NCBI GenBank assembly: GCA_934675575.1
Contig: CAKUQQ010000014.1
Span: 1-51,216, forward strand
DNA from: an uncultured Muribaculaceae bacterium
GTDB taxonomy: Bacteria > Bacteroidota > Bacteroidia > Bacteroidales > Muribaculaceae
Reading direction: 5' to 3'
DNA: 51,216 bases
In this document: positions 1 through 9,047 of the stretch, piece by piece
How the letters are laid out: each line of letters starts with the position of its first letter
Numbering within the stretch: position 1 is the stretch's first letter
Program-made: the position numbers and the translations under genes
Notes under the pieces: generated by a model
Told to the model about the DNA's origin: nothing
Seen by the model: the letters and a program-made list of their open reading frames with translations, nothing else
The model's database searches: none

Positions 1-148
1 ATGACCTTTATGCAGTATGTCAATTTTATCAATCATCGTCCAATTGGACAAATAAAATATTCACTGATTTAATTCAACCAACGAGTAAGATAATTTGCAT
101 TTCAGCAGAACATTCAGGCAAGCTTGAGGTTCTGCATGTGATTTGGTG

Positions 149-156
149 TATCTTTG
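149..156 (+). promoter_or_regulatory. -7 promoter box upstream of DUF4286-ruvC
   Basis: TATCTTTG matches the Bacteroidetes -7 consensus TAnnTTTG and lies 21 bases before the first ATG at 178. No TTG stands at the ideal -33 distance. The preceding 148 bases hold no gene I can support; the first 72 bases are open in frame 1 up to a TAA and could be the tail of a gene cut by the window edge. Confidence 0.55.
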
Positions 157-177
157 CAGAATCTTTGTTAAGTAATT

Positions 178-483
178 ATGATAGTTTATAACACGACATT
201 TCAGGTAGATGACGCTGCCACAAGGGAGTTTCTCGAATGGGTCAAGACCGACTATTTGCCACAGGCTCTGGCTTCAGGCATTGTGGCACGGCCGCAACTG
301 ATGCGCATTATGGCGCATGGCGATGGCGGCACAAGCTATGCCCTGCACCTTGAGGCTGAAACGATGGGCGAGTTGCAACGCTGGTACAGGTTGATTGGCA
401 AGGAGCTGCAAACGCGCTTGACGGCGCGCTTTGGCGGCAGGGCTGTGGGCTTCTCCACAATGATGGAAAAAGTGGAACTTTGA
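178..483 (+). CDS. DUF4286 family protein
   Basis: This 101-residue protein belongs by appearance to the DUF4286 family, a Bacteroidetes family of unknown function that is usually encoded next to ruvC, as here. It starts [12 protein letters not shown] and has the alternating beta-strand and helix pattern of a small ferredoxin-like (alpha/beta dimeric barrel) fold; there is no signal peptide or membrane segment, so it is probably cytosolic. The stop codon is 4 bases before the ruvC start, so the two genes are almost certainly cotranscribed from the TATCTTTG box at 149-156. No catalytic residues can be proposed. Confidence 0.85.
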   Translation: MIVYNTTFQVDDAATREFLEWVKTDYLPQALASGIVARPQLMRIMAHGDGGTSYALHLEAETMGELQRWYRLIGKELQTRLTARFGGRAVGFSTMMEKVEL

Positions 484-487
484 CACA

Positions 488-1069
488 ATGGGCGGCATGG
501 ACAGCAGTTTGAAAGAATTTGATAAGATTATCATAGGCATTGACCCTGGAACTAATGTGATGGGCTACGGAATACTTGGCGTGAAAGGCAAGCGTCCGCA
601 GCTGATAGCAATGGGGGTGCTTAAGCTCAACAGGTTTGAGGACCACTATATGCGCCTTCACCGCATTTTTGAGCGTGTGACCGGGCTGATTAACCAGTAT
701 TTGCCCGATGAAATGTCGATAGAAGCACCGTTTTTTGGCAAGAATGTGCAGTCGATGTTGAAGCTTGGCCGCGCACAGGGAGTGGCGATGGCTGCCGCGC
801 TTAACCATGAGGTGCCCATCACCGAATATGAGCCGCGCAAGATAAAGCAGGCCATAACCGGCAACGGCGCGGCGAGCAAGGAGCAGGTGGCCAACATGCT
901 GCAACTCGAACTGAACATAAGCAACGACGACATGCCGGAATTTCTTGACGCAACCGATGCCCTGGCTGCGGCCATGTGTCACCACTTGGAGGAAAGCCGC
1001 CCAATAAAAATCCATGGCAGTCACAGCTGGAAAGAGTTCATAGCCAAGCACCCCGACAGAGTGAAGTGA
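488..1069 (+). CDS. ruvC: Crossover junction endodeoxyribonuclease RuvC
   Basis: RuvC cuts Holliday junctions bound by the RuvAB motor at the end of homologous recombination. The 193-residue protein has the expected length and the full acidic catalytic set: D19 in IGIDPGT, E79 in [10 protein letters not shown], and D154 and D157 in [11 protein letters not shown], matching the D-E-D-D tetrad of the family. The ATG at 488 gives MGGMDSS; an in-frame ATG at 497 is an equally good start because the family core only begins near residue 13. It follows the DUF4286 gene by 4 bases, a common pairing in Bacteroidetes. The C-terminal 25 residues are divergent, which is usual. Confidence 0.97.
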   Translation: MGGMDSSLKEFDKIIIGIDPGTNVMGYGILGVKGKRPQLIAMGVLKLNRFEDHYMRLHRIFERVTGLINQYLPDEMSIEAPFFGKNVQSMLKLGRAQGVAMAAALNHEVPITEYEPRKIKQAITGNGAASKEQVANMLQLELNISNDDMPEFLDATDALAAAMCHHLEESRPIKIHGSHSWKEFIAKHPDRVK

Positions 1070-1176
1070 CAGGTTGCAGTGAGTGTTTCCGCTTTGTTAA
1101 TATTGTTAACACAAAGAATTATTTTAACTAAAAAGGTTAAAATGTAGATAAATTTAATCAAAATTAAAAAAGTATG

Positions 1177-1426
1177 TAACTTTGCACTGTGAAAAGAAAT
1201 TTTCATGATTTATGACACGAGTGTTTGTTACATCAGACATAAATTTTTGGAAACGATACGCACATCAATGGTGCGTGTTAGAGTATATATGCTATAAAAG
1301 TGCCGCAGTAGGGCTGTAGGAATGACGCAGCTGGCTGTGGCTCTTTTGTTTTTTGTTGCACTGAAACATAAGTTCAGAGAAAAATTAATCAATCAATATT
1401 TTTTTAATCAATTCTAATTATTTCTC
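1177..1426 (+). promoter_or_regulatory. Promoter and long 5' leader of the TonB-dependent receptor gene
   Basis: A TAACTTTG -7 box lies at 1177-1184, about 240 bases before the receptor ATG at 1427, so the transcript would carry an unusually long untranslated leader. The leader contains a 6-bp hairpin (ACGCAC at 1258-1263, GTGCGT at 1271-1276) and ends in an A/T-rich stretch before the start codon. I recognise no riboswitch class. The intergenic stretch 1070-1426 holds no other gene. Confidence 0.45.
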
Positions 1427-4400
1427 ATGTTAAGAAAGATTAAGTTTATCGCATTGGTTGCGATGCTTCTCGGAGCATTTGGGCTTAATGCACAGATTAC
1501 CACGTCGTCGCTGACAGGTGTGGTGGTCGATGACAACCATGAGTCGCTGATTGGAGCCACGGTGCAAGCCGTGCACACACCTTCGGGGACTAAGTACAAC
1601 GCTGTCACCAATCTTGACGGCCGTTTCACCATTCAGGGTATGCGCCCAGGCGGCCCATACAAAGTGGAGGTTTCATACGTCGGTTTCCAAAACAAGGTGT
1701 ATGAAGGCATCAACCTGTCGCTTGGTGAGACCTACTCGCTCAACGCCAACATGAGCGTTAACGCAAGCCAACTCAACGAGGTGGTTGTGGAAGGCACAGG
1801 CGGCAAGTTCGCCCAGGAGAAAACTGGTGCTACAACCAACATCTCCAATGCCCAGATGACAGCAATCCCGACAGTGAGCCGCTCGATTACCGACATTGCC
1901 CGCATGAGCCCATACGCCAACGGCATGAGCTTTGCAGGAGGTGACGGCCGTAGCACTAACTTCACTCTCGACGGTGCCAACATGAACAACAACTTCGGTT
2001 TGAGCGATGATCTGCCTGGTGGCGGCAACCCAATCTCTCTGGACGCTATCCAGGAGGTGCAAGTGGTGGTGGCCCCATACGACGTGCGTCAGTCAAACTT
2101 TATAGGTGGAGGCCTGAACGCTGTGACCAAGTCGGGTACAAACAACTTCAAGGGCACAGCCTATGTGTATCACACCAACGAGAACATGCACGGTAACCGT
2201 GTGGACAACATGGACCTGTCGAGCCGCGCAAAAGACCGCTTGACAACCTACGGTTTCACTTTGGGTGGCCCAATCGTGAAAGATAAACTTTTCTTCTTCG
2301 GAAACTTTGAGTACAGCAAGATTCCTACAGTGGCCAACCGCTGGCAGGCAAGCGAGGACGGCGTGCCAGTGCCAAGTGCATATGTGAGCCGCACAAAACT
2401 TGCTGACATGCAGAAAGTGCATGACTTCATGCTTCAAAAATATGGTTACGACACAGGCAGCTGGACAAAATTCCCGGCTGACGAAAGCAACATGAAGATT
2501 TTGGGCCGTGTGGACTGGAACATCAACGACAGCCATCACCTGGCAGTGCGCTACAACCACACAAAGAACACAAGCTGGCAGGCCACAAATGGTAACTCTG
2601 GCAACACTGGCTATCGTCTGTATGGTATGAACCGCTTGTCGCAATACTCAATGGCTTTTGCCAACTCAATGTATTCTGCCGACGACCTCGTGAACACTTT
2701 CAGCGCTGACTTGAACAGCCGTTTTGGCAGCAAGTTTGCAAACCAACTTCTCGTTACTTACTCTGACATTGAGACTGGCCGTGGCACTGACTCGAAGCCA
2801 TTCCCATTCATTGACATCATGGCTGGCTACAACACGGGTGTGGATGGCACTGTGACTCAAACACTGGAGCCATATATGTCGCTCGGTTATGAGCTGTTCA
2901 CCTACAACAACAAGGTGCAAAACAAGGTGACCACGGTGAACGACAACTTCACTTTGTATCACGGCAACCACCGCTTTATGGCAGGTTTCAACTTTGAGCA
3001 CCAAATGGCCAATAACTCTTATATGCGTAACGGAACAGGCTACTATCGCTATCGCAGTCTTGACGACTTCCTTAACGGTGCTGCTCCGGAGAGCGTGGCA
3101 ATATGCTATGGCTACAACGGAGATGACAAGCCTGCTGCACAAGTGCGCTTCAACCAGATTGGCCTCTATCTGCAAGACGAGTGGAACGTGAAGCCAAACT
3201 TCAAGCTGAACTACGGCATACGTTTTGACAACATACACTACTATGCCGGCGACGTGATGACTAACAACGCCATCTATGACCTTGACTTCGGCGGCCGTCA
3301 CATCGACACTGGCAAGTGGCCTAACACTAACATTCAAGTGAGTCCGCGCGTTGGCTTCACTTGGGACGTGAAGGGTGACAAGAGCTTGAAGGTGCGTGGA
3401 GGAACAGGTCTGTTTGCAGGCCGTCTGCCACTGGTGTTCTTCACAAACATGCCATCTAACTCCGGCATGATTCAGAACATAGCAACTGCCGTTACTACAT
3501 ACAAGAATGGCGTGGTTACCAATGCAGACCCACGTTTGGCACAATTTGCCGGCGGCATTGTGACTGACCGCAACGAGATTATCAAACGTCTGGGTGCGCC
3601 CACCACAATTGACCCAAGCAAGGGTGTTGTGCCGTCGTCAATCGCCGGTGTTGACCGCGACTTCAAGATGCCACAGGTGTGGAAATCGTCAATCGCTGTT
3701 GACTACAAAATGCCTGTGAATTTCCCATTCACATTAACTGGAGAGTTCACTTACACCAAGAAAGTGAACGATGTGCTTCTTGAGAACTACAATCTAAAGA
3801 CATCGGAGGCCGATAGCTGGAGTCACTTGAAAGGTGCTGACAACCGCGTGGTTTATCCTGACAACATGAAATATTACAGCAAGGTGTCGGATGCTTGCGT
3901 GCTGACCAACACTCACAAGGGTCACGGCTGGACTGCTAACATCACAGCCAACCTTGAGCCAGTGAAAGACTTGAATATCATGGCTGCCTACACCCACACA
4001 GTGATGCGTGAGGTGAGCGGTATGCCAGGTAGCAACGCTACTTCAGCATGGTCGGGACTCTACACAGTGAATGGTCCTAACTTGGCCACTGTGCAAAACT
4101 CTTACTACGTGATTCCTGACCGTGTGGTTGCTTCTATCTCTTATTTCTGGGGAGGACACGACAAGTTCACATTGTTCTACCAAGGTTACAGTCCTGCTGG
4201 TTATTCTTACACATATAATGGCGACTTGAACGGCGACGGCATTTCAAACGACTTGATGTATATTCCTAAGGACGACAGCGAGATTAAGTTCACAAACGAG
4301 GCTGACCGCGCTCCGTTCTGGCAGTATGTGGAACAAGACAGCTATTTGAAGAACCACAAAGGCGAATATGCCGAGGCATATAGTGCACGCGCTCCTTTCG

Positions 4401-4708
4401 TTCACCGCTTCGACTTCAAATATGCTCATGTGTTCACTTTGCGCACTGGTTCTGTGAACCACAAGCTGGAACTTGGCTTCGACATCATGAATGTGGGTAA
4501 CCTGTTCAGCAGCAAGTGGGGTGTAGAAAAGAACATGAATGATGCTTACAGCGGCAAATTCTTGAATGTTGACAAGGTGGTTGACGGTGTGCCTTACTTC
4601 TCAATGAGAAACAACAAGGGCGTTTACCCAACTCAAACTTGGTCGTACATCAAGAACTACACTCAGTGCTGGAAACTCCAAATTGGTGTGAAATACTACT
4701 TCAACTAA
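1427..4708 (+). CDS. TonB-dependent receptor, Oar-like, with N-terminal carboxypeptidase-regulatory-like domain
   Basis: A 1093-residue outer-membrane protein that probably imports a large substrate or takes part in surface functions using energy from TonB. Residues 1-22 form a Sec signal peptide ending FGLNAQ. Residues 25-110 are a CarboxypepD_reg-like beta-sandwich (LTGVVVDDN, LIGATV, NLDGRFTI), residues about 115-240 are the plug domain (VVVEGTGGKFAQ, DAIQEVQVVVAPYDVRQS, GGGLNAVTKSGTN), and the remainder is the 22-strand barrel, ending in an aromatic-rich strand WKLQIGVKYYFN. The plug signature without a SusD partner gene nearby places it in the Oar-like group rather than among SusC glycan receptors. 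The gene stands alone between its own leader and a strong terminator at 4753-4784. The substrate cannot be told from sequence. Confidence 0.93.
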   Translation: MLRKIKFIALVAMLLGAFGLNAQITTSSLTGVVVDDNHESLIGATVQAVHTPSGTKYNAVTNLDGRFTIQGMRPGGPYKVEVSYVGFQNKVYEGINLSLGETYSLNANMSVNASQLNEVVVEGTGGKFAQEKTGATTNISNAQMTAIPTVSRSITDIARMSPYANGMSFAGGDGRSTNFTLDGANMNNNFGLSDDLPGGGNPISLDAIQEVQVVVAPYDVRQSNFIGGGLNAVTKSGTNNFKGTAYVYHTNENMHGNRVDNMDLSSRAKDRLTTYGFTLGGPIVKDKLFFFGNFEYSKIPTVANRWQASEDGVPVPSAYVSRTKLADMQKVHDFMLQKYGYDTGSWTKFPADESNMKILGRVDWNINDSHHLAVRYNHTKNTSWQATNGNSGNTGYRLYGMNRLSQYSMAFANSMYSADDLVNTFSADLNSRFGSKFANQLLVTYSDIETGRGTDSKPFPFIDIMAGYNTGVDGTVTQTLEPYMSLGYELFTYNNKVQNKVTTVNDNFTLYHGNHRFMAGFNFEHQMANNSYMRNGTGYYRYRSLDDFLNGAAPESVAICYGYNGDDKPAAQVRFNQIGLYLQDEWNVKPNFKLNYGIRFDNIHYYAGDVMTNNAIYDLDFGGRHIDTGKWPNTNIQVSPRVGFTWDVKGDKSLKVRGGTGLFAGRLPLVFFTNMPSNSGMIQNIATAVTTYKNGVVTNADPRLAQFAGGIVTDRNEIIKRLGAPTTIDPSKGVVPSSIAGVDRDFKMPQVWKSSIAVDYKMPVNFPFTLTGEFTYTKKVNDVLLENYNLKTSEADSWSHLKGADNRVVYPDNMKYYSKVSDACVLTNTHKGHGWTANITANLEPVKDLNIMAAYTHTVMREVSGMPGSNATSAWSGLYTVNGPNLATVQNSYYVIPDRVVASISYFWGGHDKFTLFYQGYSPAGYSYTYNGDLNGDGISNDLMYIPKDDSEIKFTNEADRAPFWQYVEQDSYLKNHKGEYAEAYSARAPFVHRFDFKYAHVFTLRTGSVNHKLELGFDIMNVGNLFSSKWGVEKNMNDAYSGKFLNVDKVVDGVPYFSMRNNKGVYPTQTWSYIKNYTQCWKLQIGVKYYFN

Positions 4709-4752
4709 TTTTGAGATATGACCTAATCCTATAAAAAAACTTCTGATAAGTA

Positions 4753-4784
4753 ATGTGTTGCGAGAAATCGCAACACATTTTTTT
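4753..4784 (+). terminator. Rho-independent terminator after the TonB-dependent receptor
   Basis: An 11-bp perfect stem, ATGTGTTGCGA (4753-4763) and TCGCAACACAT (4768-4778), with a 4-base GAAA loop, followed by a run of T. It closes the receptor transcription unit. Confidence 0.9.
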
Positions 4785-4805
4785 GTGTCTGGGTGTTGGT
4801 GCTGT

Positions 4806-5130
4806 ACGCGTACCTCCGGCACGCACTCCGCTGGTTGGGGTGCACCAGCCCACGACCGTCGCTGTCGCTCCTCAGTCGTGGGTTACGAGCAAACGCGTAC
4901 CTCCGGCACGCAGACTCTGGTTGTGGCACGTAGCCCATGACCGTCGCTATCGCTCCTCAGTCGTGGGTTAGGAATAAACGCGTACCTCTGGCACGCACTC
5001 CGCTGGTTGGGGTGCACCAGCCCACGACCGTCGCTGTCACTCCTCAGTTGTGGGTTACGAGCATACATGTGTCTCCGGCACATCACCGCTGTGGTATGTG
5101 GGGGTGTAATCATGTTGGGTGGTCTGGGGG
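4806..5130 (+). repeat. Tandem hairpin repeat array, about four units of 85-87 bp
   Basis: The motif ACGCGTACCTCCGGCACGC or a close variant begins at 4806, 4893, 4978 and 5065, giving a period of 87, 85 and 87 bases. Each of the first three intervals also contains an 8-bp stem with an 18-base loop: CCCACGAC/GTCGTGGG at 4849-4882, CCCATGAC/GTCGTGGG at 4934-4967 and CCCACGAC/GTTGTGGG at 5021-5054. Stem differences keep pairing by G-T wobbles. Units also contain CTGGT/ACCAG. The fourth unit is decayed. Open frames run through this block in several frames, as expected of low-complexity repeats, and I do not regard them as genes. Confidence 0.85.
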
Positions 5131-5265
5131 CGGTCGCTGCGTAGTAGCACATTGCAGCACAGAGGTATGGTTGGGTTGACGGTATGATGGCGTGTCAGTG
5201 TGGGTTGTGTGAGGATTGTGTGATTTTTGGTTGGTGGTGTGGGGCGTGTGGGGGTGGGAGCCCCG

Positions 5266-5368
5266 GAGGTGGCTCGTGTGCAGGTAACCGCTGACTGAGG
5301 AGCGTGAGCGACGGTCGGCGGTCAGTGTGGAGGTGTCTTCGCAATGCGTGCCGGAGGTACGCGTATAG
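5266..5368 (-). repeat. Inverted solitary copy of the hairpin repeat
   Basis: The same element occurs once on the opposite strand. ACCGCTGAC (5287-5295) pairs with GTCGGCGGT (5314-5322) around an 18-base loop that, read on the minus strand, matches the loop of the tandem copies at 16 of 18 positions, although the stem sequence is different. The minus-strand copy of the GCGTACCTCCGGCACGC motif sits at about 5346-5363. The rest of the gap 5131-5474 is G/T-rich with runs of G and shows no gene. Confidence 0.75.
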
Positions 5369-5453
5369 GGGGTATGTCGGGTAAACTATGGAACTATGCT
5401 GGCGTGTGGGTGTGTAGGGGGTGGTGGCGTGGTGTGATGAAGGGGTGAGGTGA

Positions 5454-5482
5454 TTGGGAATGATAAAGTGAACGTATATTTG
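5454..5482 (+). promoter_or_regulatory. Promoter of the DUF4199-glycosyltransferase operon
   Basis: TTG at 5454-5456, an 18-base gap and TATATTTG at 5475-5482 form a good Bacteroidetes -33/-7 promoter, with transcription starting about 5489. A second box, TATCTTTG at 5494-5501, lies too close to the ATG at 5507 to be the main one. Confidence 0.7.
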
Positions 5483-5506
5483 TGAGAAATAGTTATCTTT
5501 GCAGAT

Positions 5507-6049
5507 ATGGAAGACAGAAAAAGTGTGTATAGTCGTGCGGCCGTGTGTGGCTTGCCCCTTGGGGTAGTGAACTCACTGGCAGCAACGATGTTTCTGTATA
5601 GTGACAAAGTGCCTATGCTGGCTTATCTGGCAATGGCTCTGATGCTTTGTCTGCCAAGCATGGTGTTTCGCTATGAGAAGGCTGCCATGATTGAGGAGAA
5701 AGGCAACATCGACATGGCAGGGCTGTGGATTATGGGCATAATGATGACGGTGTATGCCTTGCTGATAACTGGCTTGGTGAGCTTTGTGGAAATGCAGTAT
5801 CTGCGGCCGCAATATGTGTATGAGCAGGTGCAGACGGCCATTGACACTCTCAGCCAGCTGCCTAAAGACCAATTCAACGGAGAGCTGCTCGATGAGATGA
5901 AACGCGCTGTGAATGATGGCTTGCTGCCACGCCCGATAGAGGTGGTGATGAACATGTTTTGCATGTCGGCCATGGCAGGCTCGTTTGTGAGTCTGGTGAT
6001 AACCATGATAGTAACCCGCAGCGGTGGCAAAATGAAGGAAAACAAATAA
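5507..6049 (+). CDS. DUF4199 family membrane protein
   Basis: A 180-residue inner-membrane protein of the DUF4199 family, which is common in Bacteroidetes and of unknown function. Four membrane segments are visible at about residues 12-30, 36-54, 70-92 and 150-168, with an amphipathic stretch of about 50 residues (VQTAIDTLSQLPKDQF) between the third and fourth. It lies 22 bases upstream of a GT2 glycosyltransferase with membrane anchors. The pair is recurrent in this phylum, so the protein probably assists or partners that enzyme, which is inference from context. Confidence 0.85.
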   Translation: MEDRKSVYSRAAVCGLPLGVVNSLAATMFLYSDKVPMLAYLAMALMLCLPSMVFRYEKAAMIEEKGNIDMAGLWIMGIMMTVYALLITGLVSFVEMQYLRPQYVYEQVQTAIDTLSQLPKDQFNGELLDEMKRAVNDGLLPRPIEVVMNMFCMSAMAGSFVSLVITMIVTRSGGKMKENK

Positions 6050-6071
6050 AAAACAATCAATATAGACAAGT

Positions 6072-7025
6072 ATGGACATATCAGTTATTGTTCCGCTTTA
6101 TAACGAGGAAGAGTCGCTGCCAGAGTTGGCAGCCTGGATAGAAAGGGTGATGAAGGCTAACAACTTCACCTATGAGGTGCTGATGGTGAACGACGGCAGC
6201 ACCGATGACTCGTGGAAGGTGATAGAGGAGCTGCACGCCAAGAACCCCAACATTAAGGGGGTGTGCTTCCGCCGCAACTACGGCAAATCGCCGGCTCTCA
6301 ACACCGGTTTTGAGCGTGCCGAGGGCGATGTGGTGATAACCATGGACGCTGACTTGCAGGACTCGCCCGACGAGATTCCGGAACTCTACAAGATGATAAC
6401 CAAAGACGGCTATGACCTGGTGAGTGGTTGGAAAAAGAAACGTTATGACCCACTGTCGAAAACGATACCGACCAAGCTGTTTAACGCCACGGCCCGCAAG
6501 GTGAGCGGCATTCACAATCTGCACGACTTCAACTGCGGTCTCAAGGCATATCGCAAAGAGGTGGTGAAACACATAGAGGTGTATGGCGACATGCACCGCT
6601 ACATACCATATCTGGCAAAAAATGAGGGTTTCGACAAGATCGGCGAGAAGGTGGTGCAGCATCAGGCACGCAAATATGGCACATCGAAGTTTGGCCTGGA
6701 CCGTTTTGTGAACGGCTACCTTGACTTGATGACCCTTTGGTTTCAGACAAAGTTCGGCAAAAAGCCGATGCACTTCTTTGGCCTTGTGGGCAGCCTGATG
6801 TTTTTCATAGGCTTGATAGCCGTGATAGTGGTGGGCGCATGGAAGCTCTATAACCTGCATGTGGGTAATCACTACATACTGGTGACCGATTCGCCATATT
6901 TCTACCTGGCGCTGACGTGCATGATACTGGGCGTGCAGCTGTTTTTGACAGGATTTTTGGGCGAGCTTGTGGCGCGTCATGCCCCCGACCGCAACAAATA
7001 TGAAATCTCTAAGGAATTGCAATAA
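6072..7025 (+). CDS. Glycosyltransferase family 2, polyprenyl-phosphate sugar transferase type
   Basis: A 317-residue GT2 enzyme of the GtrB/DPM1-like kind that moves a sugar from a nucleotide donor to a polyprenyl phosphate at the cytoplasmic membrane. The GT-A domain begins at residue 1 (MDISVIVPLYNEE), with the donor-binding DGSTDDS at 41-47 and the metal-binding MDADLQD motif (D92, D94). Two hydrophobic segments near 232-258 and 275-300 anchor it. It is cotranscribed with the DUF4199 gene. Donor sugar and final acceptor are unknown; lipid or glycan decoration is likely. Confidence 0.93.
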   Translation: MDISVIVPLYNEEESLPELAAWIERVMKANNFTYEVLMVNDGSTDDSWKVIEELHAKNPNIKGVCFRRNYGKSPALNTGFERAEGDVVITMDADLQDSPDEIPELYKMITKDGYDLVSGWKKKRYDPLSKTIPTKLFNATARKVSGIHNLHDFNCGLKAYRKEVVKHIEVYGDMHRYIPYLAKNEGFDKIGEKVVQHQARKYGTSKFGLDRFVNGYLDLMTLWFQTKFGKKPMHFFGLVGSLMFFIGLIAVIVVGAWKLYNLHVGNHYILVTDSPYFYLALTCMILGVQLFLTGFLGELVARHAPDRNKYEISKELQ

Positions 7026-7103
7026 GAAAAAACGTTTTTCTCCCAACATAGTGTGATGTGGGAAACGACAAACAGATTTTTTTAATTTATACACTTGGAA
7101 AGC

Positions 7104-7631
7104 ATGGATTATGAACAACTGACGGCACTCTTGCAGAAGCGTTACTCATGCCGCAACTATAGCAACGAGCCAGTGGGACGCGACAAGGTGCTGCAACTGA
7201 TAGAGGCTGCACGGCTGGCGCCAAGCGCCACCAACAAGCAACCGTGGACATTTATTGTGGCCGACAACGGAGCTGCGCTCGATGTAGTGAGGCGTGCCTA
7301 TGCACGCGAATGGTTTGCCAAAGCGCCGGTGGTAATAGTGGCTCTGGGTCATCACGATGAGGCTTGGCACCGTGCCTGCGACGATAAAGACGCCACCGAC
7401 ATAGACGTGGCGATAGCCGTGGAGCATCTGGAACTTGCAGCCTCGGCTATGGGGCTGGGCACATGCTGGGTGTGTGCTTTTAACCCCGATGTGGTGAGAG
7501 AAGGATTCTCGCTCCCTGCCGAGGTTGAGCCGATTGCGCTCATTCCGGTGGGATACCCTGCCGCCGACGCTGTAGTGCCTGAAAAGAAGAGAAAACCGAT
7601 AGAAGAAATTGTGAAGTGGGGAAAGTATTGA
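7104..7631 (+). CDS. Nitroreductase family protein
   Basis: A 175-residue flavin-dependent oxidoreductase. The FMN-binding N-terminal motif is clear (RYSCRNYSNEPV, then ARLAPSATNKQPW), and the C-terminal GLGTCWVCAFN and PVGYPAADAVVPEKKRKP segments are typical of the short nitroreductases of anaerobes. I chose the ATG at 7104 over a TTG three codons upstream (7095) because MDYEQLTALLQKR is the usual beginning. The natural substrate is unknown. The next gene overlaps its end by 16 bases, so they form one operon. Confidence 0.93.
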   Translation: MDYEQLTALLQKRYSCRNYSNEPVGRDKVLQLIEAARLAPSATNKQPWTFIVADNGAALDVVRRAYAREWFAKAPVVIVALGHHDEAWHRACDDKDATDIDVAIAVEHLELAASAMGLGTCWVCAFNPDVVREGFSLPAEVEPIALIPVGYPAADAVVPEKKRKPIEEIVKWGKY

Positions 7632-8107
7632 CGACATTCACAAGGGCGTTTCTGCCTGTCTTGGCTCTGCTTATGGCTGCGCAGGCGTGCACCGACGACG
7701 GTTGCTCGGAGAACACCAACAGTGTGCCCCAAGCCGGATTTTATGAGAGCGGCTCGCACAACAAGCAGATTACGCTCACAAAGCTGACGGTGCGCGGCAT
7801 TGGTGCTCCTGGCGACAGTGCAATCATTGACACGCAGACGGTGAACTCGGTGTATCTGCCGCTACGGCTATCGACCGGCAAATCGCAGTTTGTGTTTGAC
7901 TACTATGGCGACTCGCTTGTGAACGACACCCTCACGCTCAACTACAAGGCAGTGCCATATTTTGTGTCGAAAGAGTGTGGTGCGATGTATAACTTTGAGG
8001 TGAGCGGCATGGAGTGCACAACCCATGAGATAGACTCTGTGGTGATGCCAAACACCACGCTGACCAACGCTGAGGGTGTGAAAATTAAAATTTACGTCAA
8101 GAAATGA
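7616..8107 (+). CDS. DUF6452 family lipoprotein
   Basis: A protein of up to 163 residues matching DUF6452, found in Bacteroidetes beside DUF6048, as here. It has a hydrophobic signal and a lipobox (LLMAAQAC) placing the lipidated cysteine near residue 25, so it should be an envelope lipoprotein of about 138 residues after processing, mostly beta-structure. The start may be GTG at 7616, inside the nitroreductase gene, or TTG at 7628; the signal peptide is complete with either. It shares an ATGA overlap with the next gene. The function is not known. Confidence 0.82.
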   Translation: MGKVLTTFTRAFLPVLALLMAAQACTDDGCSENTNSVPQAGFYESGSHNKQITLTKLTVRGIGAPGDSAIIDTQTVNSVYLPLRLSTGKSQFVFDYYGDSLVNDTLTLNYKAVPYFVSKECGAMYNFEVSGMECTTHEIDSVVMPNTTLTNAEGVKIKIYVKK

Positions 8108-9000
8108 TGAGAAGCTACATATCCACCATATTGCTGCTGCTGGCAGGGACGTGCTGCATGAGTGCCGAGGCACAAGACGGCGGCAGGCACATCACTCCGG
8201 TGAAGCCTAACACCAACACAGTGCTGTCGCCCAAAAAGGGAACGAGCGAGGAGGTGATACAGCAATATCTGACAGGCGACACGGCTTCGGCCGCCGCCAC
8301 GGAGCAACGCGACTCGTTGAAGAAGGTGTATCCGCACTATCCCATGCTCACCGACTTGACTCTGGGTGTTAACATACTTGACCCTGTGCTTGCGCTGTTT
8401 GGTCAGAAGTATGGGGGCATAGATGTGAACGCCACGCTCAACATGTGGAACCGCTTGCAGCCAGAGGTGGATTTGGGCATGGGCTGGGCTAAATATAGCC
8501 CCGATGACAAAATCTTCACTTATCGTGGCAAGTTGTCGCCATACGCCAGAGTGGGCGTGAACTATAATTTTCTGTATAAGAGCGACCCGGCCTATAAAGT
8601 GTTTCTGGGCGTGAAGTGTGGCTACTCATTTTTTAACTATGAGATAACCGACGTTGCCTACGACAACGGCTACTGGGGTGAGAACGGCAAGTTTGACATC
8701 GCCGGGCAGAAATCGCACGCAGTGTGGGGCGAGTTTCTTGTAGGGCTCAACGTGAAATTGTGGCGTAACATATCGGCCGGTTGGCAAGCAAAATATCATA
8801 GATTGTTTAACCACAAGAGCAATGCCAACTCCGAGCCGTGGTATATTCCCGGCTTTGGTCCTCGCAACAGTAATCTGGCAGTGACATTCAACGTGTGCTA
8901 CACACTGCCGCTGTGCAAGGACAAGTGGCCCAAGAAGCCAGAACCGGCAACCAAGGGCAAAAAAGCGGCCGCCACACACGGCACGGCTGCTAAGAGATAG
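8104..9000 (+). CDS. DUF6048 family outer-membrane protein
   Basis: A 298-residue secreted protein with signal peptide MMRSYISTILLLLAGTCCMSAEAQ, followed by a linker and an amphipathic beta-strand region from about residue 80 (LTLGVNILDPVLALFGQKYGG) to 270 (NLAVTFNVCYTLPLCKDKW) that looks like a small 8-10 strand barrel. The last 30 residues are a lysine/alanine-rich tail. It is translationally coupled to the DUF6452 lipoprotein through an ATGA overlap; the two families co-occur and may form an outer-membrane pair. Role unknown. Confidence 0.85.
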   Translation: MMRSYISTILLLLAGTCCMSAEAQDGGRHITPVKPNTNTVLSPKKGTSEEVIQQYLTGDTASAAATEQRDSLKKVYPHYPMLTDLTLGVNILDPVLALFGQKYGGIDVNATLNMWNRLQPEVDLGMGWAKYSPDDKIFTYRGKLSPYARVGVNYNFLYKSDPAYKVFLGVKCGYSFFNYEITDVAYDNGYWGENGKFDIAGQKSHAVWGEFLVGLNVKLWRNISAGWQAKYHRLFNHKSNANSEPWYIPGFGPRNSNLAVTFNVCYTLPLCKDKWPKKPEPATKGKKAAATHGTAAKR

Positions 9001-9047
9001 TGGCACTATCGGCAGAGAGTTTTCATAAAAATTAATATAGCAGGAAA

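Noticed and set aside
4753..5179. Overlapping open frames through the hairpin repeats
   Set aside because: They repeat the same peptide in every unit on both strands, which reflects the DNA repeat and not a protein.
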